Source of the DNA: Alicyclobacillus tolerans
GTDB taxonomy: Bacteria > Bacillota > Bacilli > Alicyclobacillales > Alicyclobacillaceae
NCBI RefSeq assembly: GCF_001447355.1
Contig: NZ_JXBW01000002.1
Location: 45,136-109,135 of the forward strand
Length of the DNA: 64,000 nucleotides
Reading direction: 5' to 3'
A program made the position numbers and the translations under genes. Of this stretch, positions 1 through 8,915 are shown piece by piece. Position 1 is the stretch's first letter; the number at the start of each line of letters is the position of its first letter. The notes beneath the pieces were generated by a model that saw only the letters and a list, made by a program, of their open reading frames with translations, did not search any database and was not told the origin of the DNA.

Positions 1-152
1 ACGCCGCGACAAAATGCATAAATAGAACAAAAGTGCGGACGAAGCTCGCGCGGGACAAAGAGCGAGACGACTGAAAAGTTCTCGTAATGACTGGCCGTCA
101 AGCGCGCACACACCTCGAAATCAGCTCGCAAACCGACTGGGACCGACTGCAT
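1..152 (-). CDS. hpnC: Squalene synthase-like HpnC, N-terminal part (cut by window edge)
   Basis: Reading the minus strand from 152 gives about 50 residues that continue past base 1. They contain HYENFSVVSLFVPREL followed by RPHFCSIYAFCRG, which matches the N-terminal block of the HpnC/HpnD squalene-synthase family (trans-prenyltransferase fold, converting presqualene-type intermediates toward squalene). The shc stop overlaps a first ATG at 158. The second ATG at 152 has GAGG about 8 nt upstream and is the better start. The gene directly follows shc and would supply its substrate, as in other hopanoid clusters. The C-terminal catalytic Asp-rich motifs are outside the window, so HpnC rather than HpnD is an assignment by resemblance. 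Confidence 0.75.
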   Translation of the reverse strand, partial: MQSVPVGLRADFEVCARLTASHYENFSVVSLFVPRELRPHFCSIYAFCRG

Positions 153-157
153 CGCCA

Positions 158-2059
158 TTACCTCGTCAACCTGCCCAAGGCATCTTTGTAGCGACCGAGT
201 GCCATAACGGGAAAGATGTGTCGATAAAGCGTATAGCCCAGGTAAAAGTCTCCGGGGAAGCCCGTTCCGGTGTAGTACGGTTCATCCCAACCGCCATCCG
301 GCCGCTGCGTGCGCACGAGGTATGCGACGCCGCGCGAAACCGCGTCCGCTTGCACACGCCCACCGGCAATCAAGGCCATGAGCGCCCAAGCAGTCTGTGA
401 TGGCGTGCTCGGCCCCACTCCGGCAAAGCGCTCGTCGACATACGAACGACAGTCTTCGCCCCAGCCGCCGTCCTCATTCTGGTGTGCGACCAACCAGTCG
501 AGTGCCTTCTGAACAAAAGGTTCCTTCATATCGACGCCGACCGACTTTAAAGCTGGCACCACGGCACCAATGCCATAGATGTAATTGACACCCCAACGCC
601 CATACCAAGAGCCGTCAGGCTTCTGTTCGCGCTTCAGATAATTCACTGCCCGCGCGACGACTTTCCAAGCTTCGTCATAGCCAAAACTGCCGAAGCACTC
701 CAGGACGTGTGCGGTAACGTCTTCGGAAGGCGGATCGATCACTTCACCAAAGTCGCAGAACGGGATGCGATTGGGAAGCTCCTTGTTGTTGTCGACGTCG
801 TACGCCCCCCAGCCGCCATTCGAACTCTGCATCGCCGTCAGCCAGCGGAAGCCAGCCGTCATGGCATCGCGCCGTTCCGCCTCGTTCGGCAGTTTCAGGC
901 CGTTTAACGCCCAAACGACAACCGCCGTATCGTCGACGTCTGGATAATGTGGATTGTCAAACTGGAATGCCCAGCCACCTGGCTTCGCGTTTGGCCGCCG
1001 TACTGCCCAGTCTCCCTTCGTGGCAATGCGATGGTCGAGAAGCCACTGTCCCGCTTTGACCAGAGCAGGCTCGTCTGGAGCTAGACCGGCTGCTCGCAGT
1101 GCGAGAATGGAAAGTCCCGTATCCCATACTGGGGAAATCGAAGCTTGGAACATCCATCCGCCGTATTCCAACTCTAGTCCATAGAGTTCGAGTCCCTCCC
1201 ACCCCTTGATAAACGCAGGATGGCTGGTCATATTCATGACTTTTAGGGCAAGTAAGGCATAAAACCATGGCGGCTGAATGCCACCCCAACTACCATCGCC
1301 AGCCTGATGCTCGATCAGCCATTCGATGGCACGCTGCTCGGCAGCCTTGCGAAATGGATGAAACGATCCATTCTGGTATCCTTGCAGTAACTTATCGATG
1401 GATAAAAAGAGGCTTGAATTGCCGCCTTTGGCCGCGCGCCGACGGGGAGGCACGTTGGTCTCAAACAACTCAGGCACCTTGGCGTGCGCAGGCAACGGGA
1501 ATACCGCGCGGCGGCTCATCACAATGGTGAGTGCGACAATTGTCGGCCTCGCCCACGAACCGAAATCATAGATATTCAAAGGCATGTTCTTGCCCAAGAA
1601 CATGATTTCAGGCGGAACGACAGGCAACTTACGCCACGGATACTCGCCGACCAAAGCCAGCCATAAGCGCGTGAATACGCGGGCTGATTCAATCCCACCC
1701 TGACTTTGAATAAAAGCCAAGGCCTTCTGCATTCGTTCATCGTCAGGGGATAACCCAATATATTTCAGAGCAACATAGGCCTCGATGGTCGTGTCGAGGT
1801 CTTGTGGCCCGCCTGGGTACTGCGCCCATGTGCCATCCTCTCGCTGCTCATGCAAAAGATATGTCTTGATCTTCTCAAGGCGCTCTTTGTCCACCTTGCC
1901 CAAACAGTGACACAAAAGCACGTATTCAGCTTCCATGGTCACGTTGCTGAGCAAAGGCCCCCACCAATATCCTTCTTCATGCTGGCGGCTCAACAGGTAC
2001 TCGACGCCGTTGTCGAGCGTCTGCATATAAGCTGGAATTTCAGCTAGTTGCTTGGTCAT
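158..2059 (-). CDS. shc: Squalene-hopene cyclase
   Basis: The protein has 633 residues, close to the 631 of the Alicyclobacillus acidocaldarius enzyme. It cyclises squalene to hopene/hopanol at the inner face of the membrane. The protonating motif DVDDTA lies at residues 374-379, the same numbering as the A. acidocaldarius acid motif. QW repeats are visible as QREDGTW near residue 72, AGDGSWGG near 253, QKPDGSW near 480, QNEDGGWGED near 533 and QRPDGGWDEP near 590. An AAGGGGG ribosome binding site precedes the ATG. It lies 28 nt downstream of hpnA and its stop touches the start of hpnC, so it is part of the hopanoid operon. Confidence 0.97.
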   Translation of the reverse strand: MTKQLAEIPAYMQTLDNGVEYLLSRQHEEGYWWGPLLSNVTMEAEYVLLCHCLGKVDKERLEKIKTYLLHEQREDGTWAQYPGGPQDLDTTIEAYVALKYIGLSPDDERMQKALAFIQSQGGIESARVFTRLWLALVGEYPWRKLPVVPPEIMFLGKNMPLNIYDFGSWARPTIVALTIVMSRRAVFPLPAHAKVPELFETNVPPRRRAAKGGNSSLFLSIDKLLQGYQNGSFHPFRKAAEQRAIEWLIEHQAGDGSWGGIQPPWFYALLALKVMNMTSHPAFIKGWEGLELYGLELEYGGWMFQASISPVWDTGLSILALRAAGLAPDEPALVKAGQWLLDHRIATKGDWAVRRPNAKPGGWAFQFDNPHYPDVDDTAVVVWALNGLKLPNEAERRDAMTAGFRWLTAMQSSNGGWGAYDVDNNKELPNRIPFCDFGEVIDPPSEDVTAHVLECFGSFGYDEAWKVVARAVNYLKREQKPDGSWYGRWGVNYIYGIGAVVPALKSVGVDMKEPFVQKALDWLVAHQNEDGGWGEDCRSYVDERFAGVGPSTPSQTAWALMALIAGGRVQADAVSRGVAYLVRTQRPDGGWDEPYYTGTGFPGDFYLGYTLYRHIFPVMALGRYKDALGRLTR

Positions 2060-2087
2060 CCGACAACCCCCTTACACGTCAGTTCTG

Positions 2088-3089
2088 TCATTTCGAGACA
2101 GGCGCCATACCCGCTTCGCGAAACCATGTAATCGCCCGACGCAATGCGTCTTCGACCGAGGACTGCGGCATGCCGAGTTCCTGCACGGCTTTTGTCGCGT
2201 CAAAATACATTGGTTCCCGTGCCAGTTTGACACCTGCCACCGGCGCCCGTGGAGCCCGGCGCAACAAGCGCGACAACATGTAGTCGTCCACCACAGCCAC
2301 CGACATGGCGACCCAGAACGGGATTTTTGCCCGCGGCGCGCGGCGACCAGAGAGGCGCGCCACCATGGCGACAAGATCGCCAAAGTGCATATTGCGATGG
2401 CCAAGAATATAGCGCTCGCCGCGCCGCCCACGCTCATAGGCAAGGAGATGACCCAAGGCGACATCCTCCACAGCGACTAAGTTCAGCCCTGTTTCGACGT
2501 ATGCAGGCATCCGTCCAAGCATCGTGTCGAGGACAATTCGCCCTGTGGGCGTCGGCTTCACGTCGTACGGTCCGACCGGTGTCGACGGATTGACGATCAC
2601 GATGTCCATGCCTGACGCCGCCGCATCCATCGCCAGTCGTTCCGCTAGCACCTTCGTTTTTTTGTACGTACTGTACACCTTGTCCGGATCGTTAAAACCG
2701 TCCTCTTCCGTCGCCGGCTTTCCGTCGTGCCGCAACTTCACGGCAGCGGTCGAGCTGGTATAGACGAGCCTTGGCCCGCCCGCGCGGCGCACGGCGTCGA
2801 TTAGCCTGCGCGTCCCCTCGACGTTCGCCGCGTACATCACAGCGTCATCCCGGCGATCCAGCGAGTAGTGTGCGGCCACGTGAAAGACGGCATCAGAGCC
2901 GCGCACCGCCGCCTCAATGCCCGCGCCTGTCGCGAGATCGCCTACGCAAACGTCTGCGCCAAGGGCGATAAGCGGCTGCGCCCGCACGGGATCGCGCACG
3001 AGCGCCCGCACCTTGTGCCCGCGTTCGCGCAAAGCGGCGACGACATGGTAGCCGACAAATCCTGTGCCTCCTGTCACCAGCGCAAGCAC
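2088..3089 (-). CDS. hpnA: Hopanoid-associated sugar epimerase/dehydrogenase HpnA
   Basis: The open frame runs back to 3632, but homology begins at a GTG at 3089, giving 333 residues. The extra upstream frame is the reading-through of hpnG in another frame. The N-terminus reads LALVTGGTGFVGYHVV, a Rossmann GxxGxxG NAD(P) site of extended short-chain dehydrogenases. YTSSTAAVK and the catalytic YSTYKKTK (YxxxK) follow. HpnA proteins are linked to hopanoid side-chain modification, but the exact reaction is not settled. The start overlaps the end of hpnG by 16 nt, so translation is probably coupled. Confidence 0.88.
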   Translation of the reverse strand: MLALVTGGTGFVGYHVVAALRERGHKVRALVRDPVRAQPLIALGADVCVGDLATGAGIEAAVRGSDAVFHVAAHYSLDRRDDAVMYAANVEGTRRLIDAVRRAGGPRLVYTSSTAAVKLRHDGKPATEEDGFNDPDKVYSTYKKTKVLAERLAMDAAASGMDIVIVNPSTPVGPYDVKPTPTGRIVLDTMLGRMPAYVETGLNLVAVEDVALGHLLAYERGRRGERYILGHRNMHFGDLVAMVARLSGRRAPRAKIPFWVAMSVAVVDDYMLSRLLRRAPRAPVAGVKLAREPMYFDATKAVQELGMPQSSVEDALRRAITWFREAGMAPVSK

Positions 3090-3706
3090 GCCAGTTCCCT
3101 CCCGATCTGCTGCAAAATCCGACGCGCGCGCAGAGCGTGCAACGGCAAGCGCAACGCATGCCCCCAAGTCCCGGGGTGCCAGGACGGCAGTTGGTCGGAC
3201 GCGGTGTCGAGCACGACGCGAATGGCGTAAAACGGAACGCCCTGCGATCTCGCCGCCTGTGCCCAGGCAAATGTCTCCTGGTCCACCCAGCGAGCGCCCA
3301 CACGAAGTGCCAGTTCGCGCTTGTCCGCAGGCGATGCAGCGATGCGCCCAACCGAAGCGATACCTTGGTCGGCCCGCACGCCCACCCCAACTTTGCGCGC
3401 GGCCATCTGCACGGCTTCCAATAAGGGCTCCGGCAAAGGAGCGATCCGCTCGACGGCGCCGGCATCCGAAACCGCCGTTTGTGGCAACGCAATCTCGCCG
3501 CGCCGCGCGTCCGCGGAAAGTGCCCCGCACACGCCCACCCCCAACGCAAATGCCGGGCGAGCAGCCGCAAATACCTGTTCTGCAGTGGCACGGCCGCGCG
3601 CTGGACCCACGCCCGTTGCGATCACGCCCCAATCCAGGGCGGATCGCAAAGGACGGAGGGCATTTGCTTCAAACGCAAGTGCGGTCAAAACCAGTCTGGA
3701 AGCCAT
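3074..3706 (-). CDS. hpnG: Hopanoid-associated phosphorylase/nucleosidase HpnG
   Basis: A 210-residue protein of the nucleoside phosphorylase fold. Glycine-rich IATGVGPARGRATAEQ (about residues 29-44) and ALGVGVCGALSADARRG (about 54-70) match the phosphate/ribose-binding part of the family. HpnG removes adenine from adenosylhopane, giving the ribosyl/phosphoribosyl-hopane from which bacteriohopanetetrol is made. It lies 6 nt after hpnH and overlaps hpnA, and no strong ribosome binding site is seen before its ATG, so translation is probably coupled. Function rests on family and on the hpnH neighbour, since short phosphorylases are easily confused with MTA/SAH nucleosidases. Confidence 0.85.
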   Translation of the reverse strand: MASRLVLTALAFEANALRPLRSALDWGVIATGVGPARGRATAEQVFAAARPAFALGVGVCGALSADARRGEIALPQTAVSDAGAVERIAPLPEPLLEAVQMAARKVGVGVRADQGIASVGRIAASPADKRELALRVGARWVDQETFAWAQAARSQGVPFYAIRVVLDTASDQLPSWHPGTWGHALRLPLHALRARRILQQIGRELACLRW

Positions 3707-3712
3707 TTTTCG

Positions 3713-4723
3713 TTATGATGCGAAGAACCAACGCACAAGCTTCCAGGTATCCGCCGGCGACACAGCCTTGACCGCGGACATCTCGTAGCCGCTGTGCATC
3801 ATGCAGCTCGCGCAACGCGGGTTCTCGCCATAGCCGAACTCGTCCCAATTCGTCTTTTCCATCATCTCTTGGAACGAATCATAGTGATCGTCCGTCAATA
3901 GATAGCAAGGACCTTTCCAACCTTTTGGGTTGCGGTTTGGCATCGCCCATGGCGTGCAGCGCAAGTCCTTTTTGCCTGTGAGGAAGTCGAAGTAAATTGG
4001 CGTATCGTAGAAGCGGATTTTGTCGCCAGCGTGTTCGAGGATTTCCGAAACCAGCTGATTGACCTCTTTGCGGTGGAGGAAGATATCACTGTGTGCGGAA
4101 TCCACCTCTTCGTAGGTGAACGCGGGCGACACAATGCAGTTGTCGACTCCAAGATCCATCAACTCTTGGAGCAGTTCGGCCGTGTCCTTGGCACTTGCGC
4201 CCTTATATAAGGTCGTATTGGTCGCAACGCGGAAGCCTCGCTCTTTCGCTGCCTTGATGCCTTTAATCACGATGTCGAAGACGCCAGCCCTCTCGACCAT
4301 GCGGTCATGGTGCTCGCGTTTGCCATCCAGGTGAAACACGAACGTGAAGTTCGGATGTGGCTTCAACTTGTCGAGCACGCGATGCAAAAGGATACCGTTA
4401 GTGCAGAGCATCACGAGCTTTCTGCGCGCCAGCATGCCGTTGACGATATCGACAATCTCGGGGTGGACAAGCGGTTCGCCGCCTGCAATGGAAACGGCGG
4501 GGGCGCCGCACTCCTCGATCGCCTTAAAGCAATCTTCCGCTGTCAGGCGCAGTTTGAGCACTTCTTCGCTTTGCCTGATCTTTCCGCAACCGGTACACGT
4601 AAGGTTGCAAATTTCTGTCGGCTCCAGCATCAATACCATGGGATAACGTTTGACACCTTTGACCTTGTTCTTGGCAAGGTACTTAACCATGTCTACCGTC
4701 GCCGACAACGACTGTCTTGCCAT
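3713..4723 (-). CDS. hpnH: Adenosyl-hopene transferase HpnH (radical SAM)
   Basis: 336 residues with the radical-SAM cluster motif CNLTCTGC (Cys39, Cys43, Cys46). It ends in a second Cys group, CASCMMH, typical of the HpnH/SPASM-like tail. HpnH couples a 5'-deoxyadenosyl radical from SAM to hopene to give adenosylhopane, the first step of extended hopanoid synthesis. The length and the sequence ending in a Trp/Phe-rich tail agree with the family. An AGGAGGGG site precedes the ATG by 8 nt. It is the gene before hpnG, which acts on its product. Confidence 0.95.
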   Translation of the reverse strand: MARQSLSATVDMVKYLAKNKVKGVKRYPMVLMLEPTEICNLTCTGCGKIRQSEEVLKLRLTAEDCFKAIEECGAPAVSIAGGEPLVHPEIVDIVNGMLARRKLVMLCTNGILLHRVLDKLKPHPNFTFVFHLDGKREHHDRMVERAGVFDIVIKGIKAAKERGFRVATNTTLYKGASAKDTAELLQELMDLGVDNCIVSPAFTYEEVDSAHSDIFLHRKEVNQLVSEILEHAGDKIRFYDTPIYFDFLTGKKDLRCTPWAMPNRNPKGWKGPCYLLTDDHYDSFQEMMEKTNWDEFGYGENPRCASCMMHSGYEMSAVKAVSPADTWKLVRWFFAS

Positions 4724-4830
4724 CCTAATCCCCTCCTAGTCAATCCGCTTCGACGAATGAGAAGATAGAAATGAATCCTGTCTGAGGGAACAATATCCCA
4801 TATTCGGGGTCAGAAGCAAATTCCGGGCAA

Positions 4831-5943
4831 CTACATGTCACCCACAATCGCGATGCCGTCGCGCTGCTGCAAGCTCTTTAAGTACGCATGCTTGCCTCGC
4901 GCCGCGAGCCATTCGCGGAGCTTCCCGGTCACGACAACTGGCTTCTTCCGCAAATCGGCCCAGGTTCGGCACCCGGTCAAAACGAGCAACGTGCGTATCC
5001 CAGCATGTAACTCTTCCAAATAGCGATCCAATGCCGCCTCGCCATCTGGCTGACCAAGCAAACGCACGAGCGGACCGGCAATTCCGACCGCCTTCGCCCC
5101 CATCGCCATCGCCTTGACGATCTCGTCGGCTGTACGCATCCCACCGGACGCAAAGACGTCCGCGCGATCGCCCACAGCGTCCATCACTTCGGCAAGCGAC
5201 GCAGCCGTCGATAGTCCCCAGTTTTGCCAAGAATCCGCGAGTTGTAAGCCTCGTCGCCACGCCTCGACCGCAATAAAATTTGTTCCCCCGCGACCGCCAA
5301 CATCAATTCCCCGCACACCGCACTCGACAAACTGAACTGCCTGCTCGGCCGCAATTCCCTGGCCGACTTCCTTGGCAATCACCGGTACGCCTACGCCTTG
5401 CACCACATCCACAAGTTTCGCGAGCGCACCGCGAAAGTCGCGATCTCCTTCGGTCATGAACATCTCCTGGGCGACATTCCAATGCACCTGCAGCAGCTGT
5501 GCTCCCACGATGTCAACAGCCGCCTTCGCAGTTTCCACGTCCGTGCCCATGCCGACGTTCGCGATCACGACGCCATCTGGGTGCACTTCCCGAACGACGC
5601 TGTACGTGTATGCGACTTCAGGCGAACGCACACCCGCGGTACCGGAACCCAAGGCCATGGCAAGCCCATGCCGACGAGCGGCTCCGGCAAGTTTGCGATT
5701 GATTTCATAGACCTCGTCTGCGCCACCGGTCATGGCGTTCACCACAATGGGAGACGGAAGCGTCACGCCACACACTTCGCTCGCGATGGACACCTCGTCC
5801 ACTGCCAACTCTGGTGCACAGCATGGAACGAGGGACACGTCCTCGAACCAGTTGGTGCTCGCCGGGTTGTCGCCGAGCGCGCGCACCGCAGCGACGTGCT
5901 CGACCTTGCGGCGCTGCCGCAGATCTCCAACCACTTTCGCCAT
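4831..5943 (-). CDS. fni: Type 2 isopentenyl-diphosphate delta-isomerase
   Basis: 370 residues of the FMN- and NADPH-dependent IDI-2 family, interconverting IPP and DMAPP. Diagnostic stretches are RRKVEHVAAV near the N-terminus, VNAMTGG, ALGSGTAGVR, VIANVGMGT, QVHWNVAQE, VIAKEVGQGI and DVGGRGGTNF (flavin and substrate loops). AAGGAG precedes the ATG by 9 nt. It sits between dxs and hpnH in the same orientation, so the cluster couples isoprenoid precursor supply to hopanoid synthesis. Type 2 isomerases are more often discussed with the mevalonate route; here it accompanies the deoxyxylulose route. Confidence 0.95.
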   Translation of the reverse strand: MAKVVGDLRQRRKVEHVAAVRALGDNPASTNWFEDVSLVPCCAPELAVDEVSIASEVCGVTLPSPIVVNAMTGGADEVYEINRKLAGAARRHGLAMALGSGTAGVRSPEVAYTYSVVREVHPDGVVIANVGMGTDVETAKAAVDIVGAQLLQVHWNVAQEMFMTEGDRDFRGALAKLVDVVQGVGVPVIAKEVGQGIAAEQAVQFVECGVRGIDVGGRGGTNFIAVEAWRRGLQLADSWQNWGLSTAASLAEVMDAVGDRADVFASGGMRTADEIVKAMAMGAKAVGIAGPLVRLLGQPDGEAALDRYLEELHAGIRTLLVLTGCRTWADLRKKPVVVTGKLREWLAARGKHAYLKSLQQRDGIAIVGDM

Positions 5944-5987
5944 GTTCCGTCTCCTTCTTTCTGTCGCGAACAGGGCCGCAGCCGTGC

Positions 5988-7883
5988 TTACGTCCCTACT
6001 TTGTCCAATATATGCGTCGACTTCCCTTTATGACCTAAAAGTTGCAATGCATCCGCCACAATTCCTTCGGCATCCAAGCCCAACCTGTGCAATACCTCGT
6101 CGCGTCCCCCGTGTTCGACGAATGTGTCAGGCACGCCTTTGCGACGCATCGGAACGACAAGACCGCGATCGATGAGCAATTCGGCAACGGCCGAACCTGC
6201 ACCACCTGCCAAGGCCGCTTCCTCAACCGTCAACATGGGTCTTCCCGTTTTACCCAATTGCACAATGAGATCCTCATCGAGCGGTTTGACAAACCGCAAA
6301 TTGACGACCGTCGATTCGATTTGATAATCATCGGCAAGCGTGCGGGCGGCCTTCAGCGCCGGATCGACCATCGAGCCGAGTGCGATAATCGTCAAATCCG
6401 CCCCCTCGCGAAGCACTTCCGACTTCCCCCATGGCAAAGTCTGCAGCGTTTCATCAAGAGGCACGCCCAATCCATCTGCGCGGGGATAGCGAACAGCAAC
6501 CGGCCCATCGTGCTGGCTGGCTGTATAAAGCATGTGCCGCAACTCGTTTTCGTCCTTTGGCATCATGACCGCCATGTTCGGCACCGTGCGCAGATACGCG
6601 ACATCGAATACGCCCTGGTGCGTCTCGCCGTCGGGGCCAACAATGCCAGCGCGATCGACCGCGAGTAAAACTGGTAAGTTTTGGATGCAGATGTCATGGA
6701 TGGTCTGGTCGTACGCGCGTTGCAGGAAGGTGGAGTAGACGGCAAAAATCGGACGCTTGCCGGCAGCCGCCAAACCTGCGCAGAACGTGCCCGCGTGCTG
6801 TTCGGCAATCCCTACGTCAAACGTGCGCGTGGGAAACTCCTTCTGAAATTTCGTCAAGCCACTCCCCGACAACATTGCAGGTGTCACGACCACGATGCGC
6901 TCATCGCGGCGCGCCAGTTCGGCCACCGTCGCCGCAAATACGTTCGTGTACGAAGGTGGTTGATTGCCCTTCACAGCACTCGGCCACGCATGCCACTTGT
7001 CTTCCGAACTCTCCGCCTGTGGATATCCCTTGCCTTTTTGTGTAAGCGTATGAATGAGGACAGGGCCGCGAATCTCCTTCGCGCGCTCAAAAACAGAAAT
7101 CAATTGAGGCAAGTCGTGTCCGTCGATGGGTCCAATATACTTAAAGCCAAACCCTTCGAAAGGCGTGATCGGCAACAACATATGGCGTGCGGCGTCCTTG
7201 GCTCTGTCGAGGACTTTGGTCACCTTCGCGCCAACGCCGCTCAACTGTTTAAGAATGTGGTCGATATCCGCCTTGGCCTTGGCATAGCTCGGATCTGTGC
7301 GCAAGCGGGTCAGGTATTTGGACACAGCCCCAACGTTATTGGAAATGGACATCTCGTTGTCATTGAGGACGACAATCAGGTCGAGCCCAAGATCACCCGC
7401 GTGATTCATCGCCTCCAGGGCCATGCCTCCCGTGAGTGCACCATCGCCGATCACGGCAATGACATGATGGTTTTCACGACGGAGATCACGAGCCACCGCC
7501 ATGCCTACAGCCGCCGAGATGCTGGTGCTGGAGTGACCTGCACCGAACGGATCATGCGGGCTTTCACTCCGCTTTAAAAAGCCCGCAAGGCCACCTAGCT
7601 TGCGCAAGGTCGGAAACATGTCTTTGCGGCCGGTCAAGATCTTGTGTACGTACCCCTGATGACCAACGTCCCACAAAATCTTGTCTCGAGGACTGTCGAA
7701 CACCCGGTGCAGAGCCAAGGTCAATTCGACCACGCCCATATTTGCGCCGAAGTGGCCGCCCGTCCTCGAGATGGACGACACCAGGAAATCGCGGATTTCC
7801 TGAGCCAGCGTCACCAGTTGCGACTCCGTCAGTTGCTTCAAATCTTTTGGGTCTTGAATCGAATCCAGTAACGTAATCAACAC
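5988..7883 (-). CDS. dxs: 1-deoxy-D-xylulose-5-phosphate synthase
   Basis: Condenses pyruvate and glyceraldehyde 3-phosphate to DXP, the committed thiamine-diphosphate-dependent step of the MEP pathway. Visible are DVGHQGYVHKILTGR, the ThDP motif GDGALTGG...NDNEMSIS, the transketolase-like GIAEQHAGTFCAGLA and a transketolase C-terminal domain. The frame is open back to 8060, but homology begins around LLDSIQDPKDLKQL. The GTG at 7883 (631 residues) fits the family length of about 620-640. The ribosome binding site there is only moderate, so a TTG at 7880 is also possible. It is the first gene of the hopanoid/isoprenoid cluster, ending 44 nt before fni. Confidence 0.95.
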   Translation of the reverse strand: MLITLLDSIQDPKDLKQLTESQLVTLAQEIRDFLVSSISRTGGHFGANMGVVELTLALHRVFDSPRDKILWDVGHQGYVHKILTGRKDMFPTLRKLGGLAGFLKRSESPHDPFGAGHSSTSISAAVGMAVARDLRRENHHVIAVIGDGALTGGMALEAMNHAGDLGLDLIVVLNDNEMSISNNVGAVSKYLTRLRTDPSYAKAKADIDHILKQLSGVGAKVTKVLDRAKDAARHMLLPITPFEGFGFKYIGPIDGHDLPQLISVFERAKEIRGPVLIHTLTQKGKGYPQAESSEDKWHAWPSAVKGNQPPSYTNVFAATVAELARRDERIVVVTPAMLSGSGLTKFQKEFPTRTFDVGIAEQHAGTFCAGLAAAGKRPIFAVYSTFLQRAYDQTIHDICIQNLPVLLAVDRAGIVGPDGETHQGVFDVAYLRTVPNMAVMMPKDENELRHMLYTASQHDGPVAVRYPRADGLGVPLDETLQTLPWGKSEVLREGADLTIIALGSMVDPALKAARTLADDYQIESTVVNLRFVKPLDEDLIVQLGKTGRPMLTVEEAALAGGAGSAVAELLIDRGLVVPMRRKGVPDTFVEHGGRDEVLHRLGLDAEGIVADALQLLGHKGKSTHILDKVGT

Positions 7884-8230
7884 CTCGATTGCACCAGAGT
7901 GTACAACAGACAACAAGCCGCAGGGGCCTTCCTGTGCACGCGGCGATCCGGTCTTCGAGGCTCCACCCCCAATCAAAGTTGGTCGAAGGAAAAATGACAA
8001 ATAATAAAATTTCTCAACTTCAAGCGTACCAAATTCTGAGGTGTGCCCGCAATCGTACAACTAAATTTTTCGTGTGCCTGAACAACTGAGTTTGGCCAAA
8101 AGCAAACCATTGCCACCCATGTATGCCGCTTACGAATCCGAAACGCAAAATCAAACAAGAAAGGCCCACGCTGTCTTGTATGTCATGCACTATGCGAATA
8201 TGCGGCAAATCGGGCAATGCGGCTCTATGC

Positions 8231-8767
8231 TCAGCGAAACAGTCCGACAATCGCCCAGCCCCCGTAGGCGATAATAAACGTAGAACTGACCATGCCGATG
8301 AGAATACTGGTCACTACCAATGTCGTGTTCCATCTCAGCAAATAGCCGATGGCCATACAAACGTAGGCACCTAAGATGGGGCACAAGGGAATGAGGATCC
8401 ACACCCCGAAGCGCCCATACTTTTGAGATAGACGCTCAGCCTTCTGTAATCGCTTGCGCGCCCATTTCCACCGCTGTACGATCTCGCCGAATGCAAACAT
8501 CATAATCGGCAGTGAGATAAGGTTAGCAAGGATCGAAATCACGGCACCTGTAAACGGGTGAAAGCCAAGCGGAATACTCGCTGCTGCGGCTGGTTGTGCT
8601 TCGAGTACAATCGACGTACCAATTAAAGACAGGGTCGGGACGATTCTCCCCTGACTCATTCCAACTCCTAGCGCGGCGGCAAAAAACAGCAAGGCCACGG
8701 CAACACCATACATGAGTCCGCGTACAAACGTGGAACGAACTGCAGTTGGACCCATTTGCCGCCCCAT
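8231..8767 (-). CDS. Small multidrug-export-like membrane protein
   Basis: About 178 residues with four or five hydrophobic segments: MYGVAVALLFFAAALGVG, the segment around VISILANLISLPIMMF, ILIPLCPILGAYVC and TSILIGMVSSTFIIAYGG. A basic helix (RWKWARKRLQKAERLSQKYG) lies in the middle. The layout resembles the putative small multidrug export family (PF06695), whose substrate is not established. GGGGGA stands 8 nt before the second ATG, at 8767, which I prefer over the ATG at 8773. It is not obviously in an operon; dxs starts about 350 nt further on in the same direction. Export function is inferred only from family resemblance. Confidence 0.55.
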   Translation of the reverse strand: MGRQMGPTAVRSTFVRGLMYGVAVALLFFAAALGVGMSQGRIVPTLSLIGTSIVLEAQPAAAASIPLGFHPFTGAVISILANLISLPIMMFAFGEIVQRWKWARKRLQKAERLSQKYGRFGVWILIPLCPILGAYVCMAIGYLLRWNTTLVVTSILIGMVSSTFIIAYGGWAIVGLFR

Positions 8768-8915
8768 GGACATTCCCCCATTCTTTCACCATCTATTGTA
8801 CCATTTGCTGGCGCTCATTTCGCTCATCATCTGTCATCCCATGGCAAGCTGCAACCTGCGCGTAACCCCTCTTATGAGAATGCGCACCAGAGGCATTCCT
8901 TATCAATGAAAGCGA

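Noticed and set aside
3090..3632. N-terminal extension of the hpnA frame to 514 residues
   Set aside because: It is hpnG read in another frame; homology and a GTG start begin at 3089.
6681..7577. 298-codon + strand frame opposite dxs
   Set aside because: Low-complexity shadow of a high-GC gene; no ribosome binding site or family resemblance.
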